From contig NW_015622541.1 of NCBI RefSeq assembly GCF_000835495.1, positions 4,836,001-4,900,000 of the forward strand: 64,000 bases of DNA, read 5' to 3'. The notes below the pieces were generated by a model. It saw only the letters and a program-made list of their open reading frames with translations, did no database searches and was not told the DNA's origin. The stretch's first letter is position 1. Each line of letters begins with the position of its first letter. Source of the DNA: Cladophialophora immunda. Lineage: Eukaryota > Ascomycota > Eurotiomycetes > Chaetothyriales > Herpotrichiellaceae. This document shows positions 54,492 to 64,000 of the stretch, piece after piece. A program made the position numbers and the translations under genes.

Positions 54492-56481
54492 ATGGACATG
54501 TCAGGTATGTCCGGCATGGGCGGCATGGACATGTCCAGTGCGGGCATGTTCACGCCGACGAATAAAAAGGTGGCGCATCTGTACTGGTACTTGGTCACTG
54601 CAGTGGTTGGTGTACTTGTCGTTCGGAGGGTGGTAGATCGACTCAGAATCCTCTTGAAGTAGGTAAAATCCACACAAACAGTTCGTGGTATGAGAGTGAC
54701 TGACGCCGCCACTAAGTAAACGAAAATCCCAGCACCAACCAGGACAGATTCCAGGCAGACCGCAAAATGCCCTCGAGCAACTCTACGACACCACCATAGC
54801 CGTCTGCAGGGAGCTGGCATACCCGCAACTGTGGACGTGCACCGGCAAATTCACCAAATATTTCACTCCCCCGTCCTTGGGGAGATGTCTGCTGCTCCTC
54901 ACCTATTGGGCTGTCATTCTGACAATGCTGTGGTCGAATGTTCTCCTGACTCCCTCCTCGCCCAACTACGCCTACAAGTGGGAGATTGTGGGGTTTCGTG
55001 CGGCTTGGGTCTCGGTCACTCAACTACCCCTGATCTACATTTTATCTGGGAAAGCCAACATCATCACCATCCTCACCGGCATCTCGTACGAAAGATTAAA
55101 CTGGTTGCACCGTTGGGTCAGCCGCACCATTTTCCTGACCGTCATCGTCCACTGGTCTTACTTCTTTACTGAGTGGTCTATTGCCGACTTTGTGAGCTTG
55201 GAGCTGGAATGGATGCCCATGGTCAAATATGGATTTGGTGCTTGGGCGACACTGGGATGGATGGTGATTACCGGATTTGGCTTTGTCCGGAATCTCTCCT
55301 ACGAGCTCTGGTTCCTGCAGCATCTCGCGGCAGCCATGGTCTTGTTGTGGCTCGTCCATTCTCACGTTCCTTCTTATGCGCAATACAACGTGTGGTTTGC
55401 GATTGGCGTCGTTGTGTTCGACAGACTTGTCAGGACGGTCATGTCTTTGGTGATCAATCTACATCTCCTGCCCAGCAAAAGAGACAGCGTCCCGTCCGGC
55501 CGACGGATCGGGTATGAAGCCGAGGTCAAGGCTCTTTCGGGCGAGTTTCTCCAGGTCACGGTGCGAAATGTCGCAATGTCGTGGCGACCCGGTCAGCACG
55601 TGTACCTGTCCATTCCTCGCGCTGGAATCGTGGAAGCACACCCCTTTACCATTGCCAGCGTCCCGAAATCGATATCAGGAGAGAGTGGTCCGAACAATGT
55701 TGTGCTATATTTGCGGGTGCACAATGGATTCACCAGAAGGCTCTACCGGCGATGCCAAAACCAGCTGACATCACGGACCTTCCTGTCGTTCATCAGTGGA
55801 CCGTGGGGAAACCCTCCCTCCGTTGAACGATTTGAATCGATGGTCTTCGCTGCTACGGGCAATGGCGTGTCCTTTACGCTGCCTATCTTCCAACAAGCCG
55901 TTCTAACGAATAACAATCTACGACAAATTTCCTTCATTTGGATCTTCCGGCAAGCGGAGCAACTCGACTGGTTCAAGGCAGAGTTGCTCTCGGCCTGGAT
56001 GGCAGCCCGACAGCGAAACATCAGGATAAACATATACGCTTTCATTACTGGAAGTGGACAGTCTCGAAGCGTGTCACCATCAGAGAGTAATCTACTGCTC
56101 GAGCAAACATTAGCTTCAAACCTATCATCCGCAGAGAAGCTGGCCGACCGCGCCCCTATAATGGACAAAACGCCAAACCCCATCAAGCTGTCCATGGAAA
56201 AGAGGGACATAGGCAGTGTGAGCGAGAACTCGGTCTCCTCGACCTCATCACTGAACGAGCAGCCCACAATACAGGTCGGCTACGGTCGCCCGGATTTTGA
56301 TTCTCTCATTCATCCCGTGGTGGAAGCGGCGTGGGGCGAGACAGGAATCCTCGCTTGCGGTGGCAGCCATTTTTCGGGGCAGCTGAGGAATTATGTTGCA
56401 AAGCTGTCTGACGAGAGAGCCGTGCACAAGGGAACGGGCGCTCAAGGCATATATCTGTTCTGTGAGACTTATGGATGGTAA
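54492..56481 (+). CDS. ferric/cupric metalloreductase (FRE type)
   Basis: Plasma-membrane haem/FAD/NADPH reductase that reduces extracellular Cu(II) or Fe(III) before uptake. Exons join(54492..54658, 54717..56481) give 643 residues; the intron uses a GTAGGT donor and AAG acceptor, because the next GTAAAA donor would leave an in-frame TAG. The first 20 residues are Met-rich (MDMSGMSGMGGMDMSS), like the copper-binding Mets motifs of Ctr transporters. Helices carry paired haem histidines (LHRW and VIVHW; LQHLAAA and WLVHSH). FAD binding is shown by HPFTIAS and NADPH binding by GPWG, ATGNGVSF and ACGGSHF. A Ser-rich cytosolic insert lies before the last block. Position between two copper-binding proteins and near a metallothionein suggests a cupric role. 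Confidence 0.92.
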
Positions 56482-57153
56482 AAGCATAGCGACGGTTGTT
56501 TAAGACTATATATTATGCATTTAGATATGAGATATGAATCCCGACAATTACTGTGTTCTTGAACTCCGCCTCCCCGTCTTGTTCCCAATACTGTCTGCAA
56601 TCTCTCCCCTTGTCGCTGTGTACCTAAGGCCGTCACCCGCGCCGTGCCCGCCGTTGGTGCTCCCTGCTCGACTCCCGTCCTCAATGCACGCCAAGGTCCC
56701 ACTCGCGCTCAGCACCAGCATCAACTGCAGTCCCGGTCTACATACGGAGCATTGCCAAGGATGCCAAGAACCGAGAGGAATAGACCGTCCAGATGAGCAA
56801 GTTTATCATTATGTCTGTTCTGCCTCCCTTGCCAATGAGAAGGCGCAACATTGGTCGGGGCGGCCACTCGTGGAGAGTGGATGCTGCTGCAACCATTTTC
56901 TTTCCGGCCCAAGCCCAGATGGTCGTGTAGCTAGAGGTCCGAAAAGTGGCATTGGCTGGGAGAGAGGATAGGGAATGCTCGTTCAAGGCAGGGGGAAAGA
57001 AAGTACAAAAGGTCGAGAGGCCGCGGGGCTTGAAGCCTCGAATCACCCAGGTCCAGAATTCTCTTCAACTTCGTCTGAATGCACCTGATCTTGAAGGCGT
57101 AATCCTGTGCCAGTCGAAGTCGAGTCTACACTACTCTCCCACGTGGTCCCAGT
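56482..57153. promoter_or_regulatory. promoter of BIM1-like 2
   Basis: 672 bp between the reductase stop and BIM1-like 2. It includes the shared AAACTTGCTCA element at 56794-56804 and a TGCTCG at 56976-56981. No gene is seen. Confidence 0.5.
56794..56804 (-). promoter_or_regulatory. copper-response-like element AAACTTGCTCA
   Basis: Identical over 11 bp to the element at 53892-53902 in the neighbouring promoter, 350 bp upstream of BIM1-like 2. Confidence 0.55.
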
Positions 57154-58044
57154 ATGAAGCTCTTCATTGCTGCTCTCCTGGTCGCGGCCAAGGTGGTGTC
57201 CGCCCACTTCGAGCTCCAATACCCATACTGGCGAGGCGACTCCTTCCTGCCGCCTGCGTCTCAGTATATCTTCCCATGTAAGTCGCCTCAGAGCACATCC
57301 TTCTCCCTGCCACCACTACCGGTAGGCCTCAACTTCATCGCAGTCGACTGAGCGTGGGTGCTGGCACAGGTGCAAACGTCAATACCACCGCCGAATCCAA
57401 CGCCAACCGCACCCTCTGGCCCCTCGACGGCGGCTCGCTGGTGATCGATTTCCACCACCCATGGACGTATGTCGCATTCAACCTGGGCTTCGGCTCGGAC
57501 ATCGCGACCTTCAACATCTCCCTGAACCCCATGCTCCTCAACGAGACGGGCAACGGGACCATTTGCATTCCCAAGTGGACGCTCCCCGCGGACCTGGGCA
57601 TCGTCGACGGCATGGACGCGTCCCTGCAGGTTATCACGATCGGGGACAGTGGGACTGCTCTGTACAACGTACGTCCTTCTTCCCTTGCCCGAACTTCCCT
57701 CGGCGATTGAGAGGAACCAACCCTTAATTAAGCCACCAGCTCACTGACTGGCTGACTGACCATGTCGTCGATGTTTTTAGTGTGCGGATATCAGATTCAG
57801 CGCCAACGCAACGACCTTGTCCGGCGACCAGTGCCAGAACTCGACGGGCGTTGAGATCTACCCGCTCGTTCAGCAACAGGCGAATGGATCCACTGCACAA
57901 GCGACAGCCACTGTCACGGTGACTGCGAGTGCAGCTGCGGCTACGTCGACCAATGGTGCGGCGAGGATGAGCACACAACATATGGCAGGCCTTGCTTGGA
58001 GCATTGGGTTCGCTCTTATCGTGACATATGCACTCGGGTTCTAG
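57154..58044 (+). CDS. BIM1-like (X325) GPI-type copper-binding protein 2
   Basis: Second X325/BIM1-family protein, 228 residues, the same length as its neighbour but strongly diverged. Exons join(57154..57277, 57370..57668, 57781..58044). A 17-residue signal peptide precedes HFELQYP, so the mature N-terminal residue is the histidine of the copper brace. A second histidine pair is in DFHHPW. Family cysteines are visible in FPCANV, GTICIP, the exon-3 start CADIRFS and DQCQNS. Several N-glycosylation sequons occur. A Thr/Ala-rich stalk and a hydrophobic tail (SIGFALIVTYALGF) indicate GPI anchoring. The YPYWRGDSF stretch is a variant of the family's YP-x-RGFDD. Downstream of the metalloreductase on the same strand; likely co-regulated by copper limitation. 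Confidence 0.9.
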
Positions 58045-58169
58045 GGGCGATGATAACTTGGTGGCAGCGCAAGTCGGCGATTTTGCACTTTGCACTTAGA
58101 GCGGAAGAGCATCAAAATAGAGCGGCCTTCAGCTGGACTTGGCACAAGTTTGGCCTCGCAAAGGATGCA

Positions 58170-58430
58170 AGCTGAATTGCTCAGATATAGTTGCCTTTCC
58201 GGCAAAAGCGCACAGGTTGAGCAAGGTCTCTGGGGCTCGAAAGCCACTCGGTCCCCGACTTTGATTTCTGTTTGTTGTGCTGCAATTGCTCCGACTGCGA
58301 CCCCCTCTCCTGCTCCCTCGTGGCCCAAGACCAAAGGACTCTCAACGATGAATGATCCATTTCGGCCGTGCTGGGAGTAGTGCAGATCCGTACCACAGAT
58401 TCCGGTGGCTCGAGGCGCGATCTCTGAACT
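58170..58430 (-). pseudogene. polyol/xylitol dehydrogenase (zinc MDR) fragment
   Basis: Part of a minus-strand frame reads as the N-terminal catalytic domain of a sorbitol/xylitol dehydrogenase: ATGICGTDLHY with the zinc cysteine, PLVLGHEGAGE with the zinc histidine-glutamate, and VGDRVAFEPQRPC entering the structural zinc loop. After this the similarity ends and the frame runs on without the coenzyme domain. A relic of about 85 codons; no function is expected. Confidence 0.7.
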
Positions 58431-59004
58431 TCGTTGGGCTCTGTTGCTCGTTACTCCGCTCCAAGATTGGAATTCCTTCAGAGGTCGTGTATTATATTGA
58501 AAAAAGAGAATCTTCTTCCCAGAGACTAGGGACTGTGTCAGCTTCCCCCTCCAGATGCTGTGATCTGAGGTGTTGAACCACAGGGTAACAGGAGGATCAA
58601 AGGCACGTTTCCTTGTTTTTTCCACACTTGAATTCGCGCGGCAGCATGATGTATTGCCTTGTGTGACTTACGCCTGATATGCTGCAACAGGGTATAATCA
58701 AGACTTCCTCCCGAGCGATTAAAGCCAAGCGCAACTTAAGTTATCTATATTTCGCTGGTGTCACTCGGGTTTCGCATCTGACCCCCTCCTCAGGGTACAG
58801 GATGCTGTTGTCAAAGCCAGTATAGGCTATTATGAGGGTGAGAACTGGTACAATTCAGTCTATGGAAGATGAGAGAAGATGTCTCAACTATATAGACCGG
58901 GGATTTCCCACCTAGGAGCGAGTAGGGGGGTCACGTCATTTTGCCAACAAATTCGCTCTATTTCATTTATGTGCTTTCTAATGCCTATACAGCGACAATT
59001 GAAT

Positions 59005-60141
59005 CTATTTGAGATCTCCCGTATGATTCGAAGCCTTTTCTTGTAGCCATTCTTCAGAAAATCCGTAGTCGATGTAGCCATTCGGGCTCTTGACTTTGTA
59101 GAAAGTGTCGCGTTGATATGGTGTCAGGGCCAGATTCTTCGCAGCTCTATATGGCAGGTCGGGATTTGAGATAAAGAATCTGCCAAACGCAATTGCTATG
59201 TCCCCGTCCTTGAGAGTGGTGTCAAGTGCTTGACTGGCAGTCGCCGGTGTATAACCTCCAGCGAGGATGATGGGGCTGCACTTCTGCCAAGCGGCCCTTG
59301 CGAAGTCGAGGCTATCCGTCTCAAGTGTCTTCGAATGTAAATCCACGTTTCCAGACACACGTGGTTCAATCAAATGGAGATAAGAAAGACCGAAGGTTTT
59401 CAGCTTCGAAATGAGATAGGTGAATTGAGGGATTGGATCCTCCATGCGCATTCCTTGGAAGGTACTGAAAGGCGACAGACGAATGCCCGTCCGTTCAGGG
59501 CCAATAGCGTCGCAGACTGCACGGACAATCTCGAGGCAAAATCGCGATCTGTTCTCGATGCTTCCTCCCCATTTATCGGTGCGTTGATTGCATGTGTCCT
59601 GGGTGAATTGGTCGATCAAATAGCCATTTGCTCCATGTATCTCGACGCCATCGAACCCAGCTTCGATAGCATTTTCAGCTGCCTGCGCAAAATCGTCGAT
59701 ACAATTCTGAATTTCTTCTTCCGTCATAGGTCGCGGTGTCGGATGCTCTGCGCTAATAGGGATTGCGCTGCTGCTGAGCATCTCTAGCCCTGCCTTCTCC
59801 AAAGCACTTTTCCGTGCAGCTCTTCCAACATGCCAGAGCTGGACGTATATGAAGGAACCTCGGTCATGCACCTCGCGAGTCACCTGCCGCCAATGATCGA
59901 TCTGAGCCTGCGTGAAAATACCAGGCGCATTTTCATCCCTTCCACGTGATCTCGCCGCTATAAAATTGGATTCTGTGATAATGAGCGTCCCAGGAACAGA
60001 AGCCCGCTGTGAGTAGTATTCTACCATCATCTCTGGCGGAACATGCTCATCATCGGCCCTGAGACGCGTCATGGGAGCCATGACGATGCGATGTTTCAGA
60101 GAGCACATCCCGATTTGTAAGGGCTCAAAAAGCCGTGTCAT
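59005..60141 (-). CDS. old yellow enzyme family FMN oxidoreductase
   Basis: NADPH:flavin oxidoreductase/ene-reductase of the old yellow enzyme family, 378 residues, intronless and complete; it would reduce activated C=C bonds (enones, nitro-olefins). The (beta/alpha)8 barrel shows LFEPLQIG and APMTRLRA at the N-terminus, YVQLWHVGRAA, and the substrate-binding pair in EIHGANGYLIDQF. NQRTDKWGGSIENR follows, and LAGGYTPATA and AFGRFFISNPDLP give the FMN phosphate site. Start ATG at 60139-60141. No targeting signal. It lies alone between two relics, so no pathway can be assigned. Confidence 0.93.
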   Translation of the reverse strand: MTRLFEPLQIGMCSLKHRIVMAPMTRLRADDEHVPPEMMVEYYSQRASVPGTLIITESNFIAARSRGRDENAPGIFTQAQIDHWRQVTREVHDRGSFIYVQLWHVGRAARKSALEKAGLEMLSSSAIPISAEHPTPRPMTEEEIQNCIDDFAQAAENAIEAGFDGVEIHGANGYLIDQFTQDTCNQRTDKWGGSIENRSRFCLEIVRAVCDAIGPERTGIRLSPFSTFQGMRMEDPIPQFTYLISKLKTFGLSYLHLIEPRVSGNVDLHSKTLETDSLDFARAAWQKCSPIILAGGYTPATASQALDTTLKDGDIAIAFGRFFISNPDLPYRAAKNLALTPYQRDTFYKVKSPNGYIDYGFSEEWLQEKASNHTGDLK

Positions 60142-60552
60142 GTTGGCAGATCACAACCTTCAATCTGTTCTTTTCTTGAAGTAGAACTACCTGTCGTGTC
60201 GCTGTCTTGCGTGCAGTGCGTGCAGCGTTGTCTTGCGGACTTCTTATGGCGACTCCATACTGTAACAAAAGTTCAGACTACTCATTGCTATTTCTATTGA
60301 CTTAAGGTGTCGAGATAACGCCCTGCGGAGATTTGCCGTCCGTCGTCTCCGCATCATTTTCACCGGAAAATCGGACCCCGCACACTCTGGATATTCTTCG
60401 GCCACCTCCATTCATGTACCTTCAACCTCAGGGACGCTGGTCAGCTATACAATGCTGAACCGACATCACAAGAGAAAGGGTGCATCTGTGAAGCACAAAT
60501 TCGACACTCTTGGAACAGAGTGGATGGCGACGGACTTGACCTCCCAGAGACT
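60142..60552. other. intergenic region upstream of the old yellow enzyme
   Basis: About 400 bp containing the promoter of the old yellow enzyme. It also holds the lost 5' part of the lactonase relic. Confidence 0.45.
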
Positions 60553-60857
60553 CACAATGTGGTGCGTGTACGCCTTATCGATACCACGGCCGTCATGACC
60601 GTCAAAGCACAAGCTTTCATTGAGTCTGTGGTCCCTGGACTGCAACAGATTGAAATACCAGATGCAGCCTTCCTCATTGACAATGAGGCCACCGGGCAGA
60701 AGGTGTTGTTCGATCTCGGAGTCCGCAAGGACTACTGGAATCTTCCACCCGTTCTCCTTAGTCTTCTTGCTCGTGGCGTCAGTGTTACCTCTCTCAAGAC
60801 ACAGAACGACATCACGGAGATCCTGGAAGACAATAAGATTGATCTTGGAGAGATATG
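60553..60857 (+). pseudogene. metallo-beta-lactamase (lactonase-type) N-terminal fragment
   Basis: The frame reads VRVRLIDTT, then IPDAAFLIDNEATGQKVLFD and LGVRKDYWNLPP, then DITEILEDNKIDLGEI. This is the usual N-terminus of fungal metallo-beta-lactamases related to N-acyl homoserine lactonases. It stops at a GTATGT donor-like site at 60858. The zinc motif HxHxDH that should follow is not found before the GH32 gene. No convincing start codon fits the frame. A truncated relic. Confidence 0.7.
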
Positions 60858-61028
60858 TATGTCATGGTATTGACTTAGCAACAAGATCTACAGTTTGCAT
60901 GCTGACACGGACTAATGCTCTCTCGAAATTACTAGCTTTTAATGGCCCCATTGACATCTACCTTCATGTAATCAATCTGACCTACCCGCCATGTCTCGGG
61001 GTCATCCAACCTCAGAGGGCTCCCCAAA

Positions 61029-62726
61029 CTAATCTTTCTGACTTGTGACATTCCCCGCCACCGTCCCGTGGGCGTCTTCAAACCTCGCCCACGCGCTGTT
61101 CAACCCATAGACGACCGCATTTACAGTTACAGCGGGATTGAGATCGCCCGAGCTGATCTTCAGGGTATCGAGCTCCTGCTCGGGAAAGAACGTCACCGTG
61201 GCAGACGACTCGCCGCCATTAATGAAAACCTCGAGGATACTCCGGTCGATCACGCCCTCGACGCTCCAGGTGAGCGACGACGCCGAGGAATTGTACGGAC
61301 AGCTCGTCGAGAACTTGTCGGTGAAGAACGGGTTATCGAACCCCCTGACGTTGCCGCGGTCGATGAAGAAGGCGCTGTCCGGGGCGAGGAAGTAGCCTGC
61401 CTTGAGCGACTCGCCGGAGCGGGACGACGAAAACGTGAAGTTGGCGGTGCCCGTGATGTTGGCCACGGGGATGTTGGTGATGTTGATTTGGAAGTACAGC
61501 GCCCCGGAAGTCACCGAGGAGTAATCGAGGCTCACGCTGCCGTTGCCCATCGTCTTTCGGACCAGGGCCGTGGTGTTGATCACAGGAGCCAAGCTGGATG
61601 GCGCCGACACCAGATCATAGCCAACCCGGCTGACGTTCTTCAGGTAATTGACGCGGGGGAGCGACATGGACGAACGCCAGCCCTCCGAAGGTCCCGTGGG
61701 GACCACTTGCGAGTACTGCCAGTTGCTCGTCCAGGCGATGGATATTTGGTCTTGGTCTCCGGGGATGCCATAGAAGAACTGACCTGCATAATTGTCTTTG
61801 CCGAAATCACCAATCCGTGCCGCGCCATCGACCGGTGTGAAGACGGAGCCATTAAACGAGCCTGGGAAGTACTGGGTTATCGAGCCACCGAGGGGAGCGC
61901 CGGGATTGATGCTCACGGCGAGCAAGTACATCGGCTCCTTTTGGCCCTCCATCCGAATCTCCACCAGGTTGGGGCATTCGTACTGGTCACCAAGCAGGCC
62001 ATAATGAGAGAAGTTGTAGACATGCTGCCAATCCTTGAGGTTGTCGGACGTGAAGAAGCCCACTGTCAGAGCCTGCGCGTAGGCAACCACCATCACCCAT
62101 TGCTGCGTGGGCGCGTGCCAGATGACCTTAGGGTCGCGGAACTGGCTCGAGTTGTCGCTAAGGACCGGGTTACCAGAGTAGGGTTGGAAGGTGTAGCCGC
62201 CATCAATAGAATACGAAAGTGCCTGTGTTTGCGATGTGGGAGTGTTGATGGTGTACACAGCCACCACACCATTGTCTTGATGTGGGAAGAATCCTGATGT
62301 GTTGTTCACGTCCACTACCGCCGACCCCGAGTAGATGTTGGAATGTGCGTCGGGAGGGAAGATGGCGATTTGTTGGTTCACCCAGTGGTATAGATCTTTG
62401 GAAGTCGCATGGCCCCAATGCTGGTTGCCTGCCACGACGCCTGTCGGATTGTCTTCTTACATTCAGTAAGGGGGCATTTTTTGGGAGCGGGCTGCACACG
62501 TACATTGATAATACAGGTGGTACGTGCCGTTCGCATCGACAAACATCCCATTGGGATCATTCATAAAGTCCTTGGGAGGGGAGAAATGGACTTGGGGGCG
62601 GAGAGCACCACTATAGTTTCCGGAAATTGGAACTCCTGTAGGAACCGAAGGCTCGACATATTTGGGAGTCTGAGCGTAGGTGGATGCAATCAAGGCAGCA
62701 CATGCTATAAAGAGTAACGAAACCAT
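61029..62726 (-). CDS. secreted GH32 invertase/inulinase
   Basis: Glycoside hydrolase family 32 enzyme hydrolysing beta-fructosides (sucrose, inulin) outside the cell, 548 residues. Exons are complement(61029..62452, 62504..62726), joined by a 51-bp intron with a GTACGT donor and AAG acceptor that restores [19 protein letters not shown]. Signal peptide of about 18 residues. The nucleophile is D57 in MNDPNG; the transition-state stabiliser is in FRDPK; the acid/base glutamate is in YECPNL. The C-terminal beta-sandwich runs to the end, with many N-glycosylation sequons. The sequence is closer to extracellular exo-inulinases and invertases than to plant-type enzymes. A 409-codon antisense frame over it is a codon-bias shadow. 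Confidence 0.93.
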
Positions 62727-64000
62727 GACAGCTAGCAGGCGAAGTGAGCTTCAGGGACTCGATACTAGATCGCAAAGCATTTGCTTCCTGTCCCCTCATG
62801 AGCTTAAATACATTGGACCACCGAAGCAATATTGATGTCTGTGCGGAGTCACGTCCTGTCTTGCAGCAAGATGCCGACGTCATTTCTCTGGGAAAATCCA
62901 GTGCGAATCATGTCAAATTGCGCGTGCAAAGTACGCACGGGCACCGTGCTCATCGCTCTCTGAGTCAAGAACCTGCGAGATAATCGGACCGATTAGAAAG
63001 AAGAAAATACCACTTGAAGCAGAGAAAGAGCTCCTAACCGGTCTTGTCCGTAATTCTGCATGCTGGTCTCCCAATGTTGCGGGGTACATGGTCCATACAT
63101 GGGCTGCTGCATACGAAACAAGGATGTTTATTGGCTTGAAACGGGAGATGATGCATCAATCTATCTCAAAAGGTATTGGTTTCCTATTGTTCAGTCGAGC
63201 CAAATGCACTTTAACGCAGGAGCTGGGGCAGGGTCTCGTGCGAGGCTGCCCATTCCGAGCTTTGAGTGAAGGTGGTTGAAAGCCTCTCAGGCTCTGAGAG
63301 GGATCTGATTGGGCAACGGTGTTCCGTCGTCGGCATGTCGGCTACCAAGGTTTCAAAAGCCGCCATTGCGGGGCAGAACTTGGTCACGTGGACGCCCTTG
63401 AGTGGCTAGCTCGGTGAAATACGGAGAAATAATAACCCGCGCCGCCCACCGCTCTCCACCGGGCCCCCCAGCTTTTACCCCGTGGTCGTCTTAATCTAGC
63501 ACAAGCTGACGGACGCCAGACAAGCATTTCTCTTCTGTCTGGGCTCCCCGCTTCAACTTCCCTAGCGATGAGCGCATTGTGCAACCTCGCGTCGAACTTT
63601 CCACCGTGAATTCTACCAACGAGGACACGGGATCGGCTGCGCTGATGTGACCCAAGTCTCTGAACCCTGGACCAGGACATTTCACGACCGCAAAGCTAAG
63701 ACATGAATGGACAACGGCGTGTGATCTGTGGAGGGGGCCAAGGATCCAGCTTCATGCAGAATTGGGAATATTTCGCCGACACTCGGCGTAACAGCACTCA
63801 ACCACTGCTGTCAACCACGACATTCAATGCGTTTGACGCTGGACGAGCTCCCTGAGCACATGCAGCATGTGTATTTATACCCGAGCGGCTTCCCCTCCCA
63901 CGCCGTTCTCAAGATATAGGTTGGGAACTCGCAACCTTCAGCTTTTTGACTTCTCATATATTATCTGTCCCATTGTGAGCAGAGAAGCTCCCTAGCTACG
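62727..64000. other. gene-free right flank
   Basis: About 1.3 kb with only short frames. It contains the GH32 promoter. I see no recognisable gene, RNA or repeat. Confidence 0.5.

Noticed and set aside
61068..62297. 409-codon plus-strand frame
   Set aside because: It lies wholly antisense to the GH32 gene, has no family content, and is explained by the codon bias of that gene.
1..64000. CRISPR arrays, riboswitches, bacterial-type operons or phage
   Set aside because: Nothing of the kind; spliced genes throughout show eukaryotic nuclear DNA.

Overview
This is a stretch of nuclear chromosome from a filamentous ascomycete (Pezizomycotina). Short introns (about 45-115 bp, one of 190 bp) have GTAAGT/GTGAGT-type donors and CTAAC/CTGAC branch-like sites. 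There are Zn2Cys6, bZIP and TEA-domain regulators, secreted CAZymes and an abaA orthologue, which points to a conidiating mould, most likely a Eurotiomycete; genus and species cannot be read from the sequence. I assembled exons by hand from reading frames and splice motifs. Almost all spliced models close in frame, and doubtful junctions are flagged.

Layout. (1) 0.3-10.5 kb: a catabolic-type cluster with a TRI12-type MFS pump, an aldehyde dehydrogenase diverging from a phenol-hydroxylase-type flavin monooxygenase, and a Zn2Cys6 regulator. The shared promoter holds a GC-rich inverted repeat. (2) 11.2-12.8 kb: a conserved membrane protein. (3) 14.3-24.4 kb: a second cluster with a frameshifted bZIP regulator, a TRI12-type MFS pump, an SDR diverging from a Baeyer-Villiger monooxygenase, and a second SDR. 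A perfect 9-bp inverted repeat lies in the SDR/BVMO promoter. (4) 25.0-30.4 kb: E1-beta, E1-alpha and E2 of a mitochondrial branched-chain 2-oxoacid dehydrogenase, side by side. (5) 31-40.4 kb: a CHAT-protease relic, a secreted GH55 glucanase, a secreted metzincin with three C-terminal Cys repeats, and an M4 protealysin-like peptidase; both peptidases are intronless. (6) 41.2-48.6 kb: MRD1 (rRNA processing), abaA (conidiation) with BrlA- and AbaA-type sites upstream, and a T5orf172/GIY-YIG protein. (7) 51.8-58.0 kb: a copper locus with a 25-residue metallothionein, two BIM1-like (X325) GPI-type copper proteins and a Met-rich metalloreductase between them. TGCTCA-core copper-element-like sites lie in the promoters, including an identical 11-mer upstream of both BIM1-like genes or their partner. 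(8) 58-62.7 kb: relics of a polyol dehydrogenase and of a lactonase-type metallo-beta-lactamase, an old yellow enzyme, and a secreted GH32 invertase/inulinase.

The two most interesting units are the copper locus and the clustered branched-chain dehydrogenase next to a BVMO/SDR cluster. In the copper locus a reductase, two extracellular copper-binding proteins and an intracellular metallothionein would cover reduction, capture and buffering of copper. In the second unit, oxidative ketone chemistry and acyl-CoA formation are brought together. Both functional readings are inferences from gene families and position.
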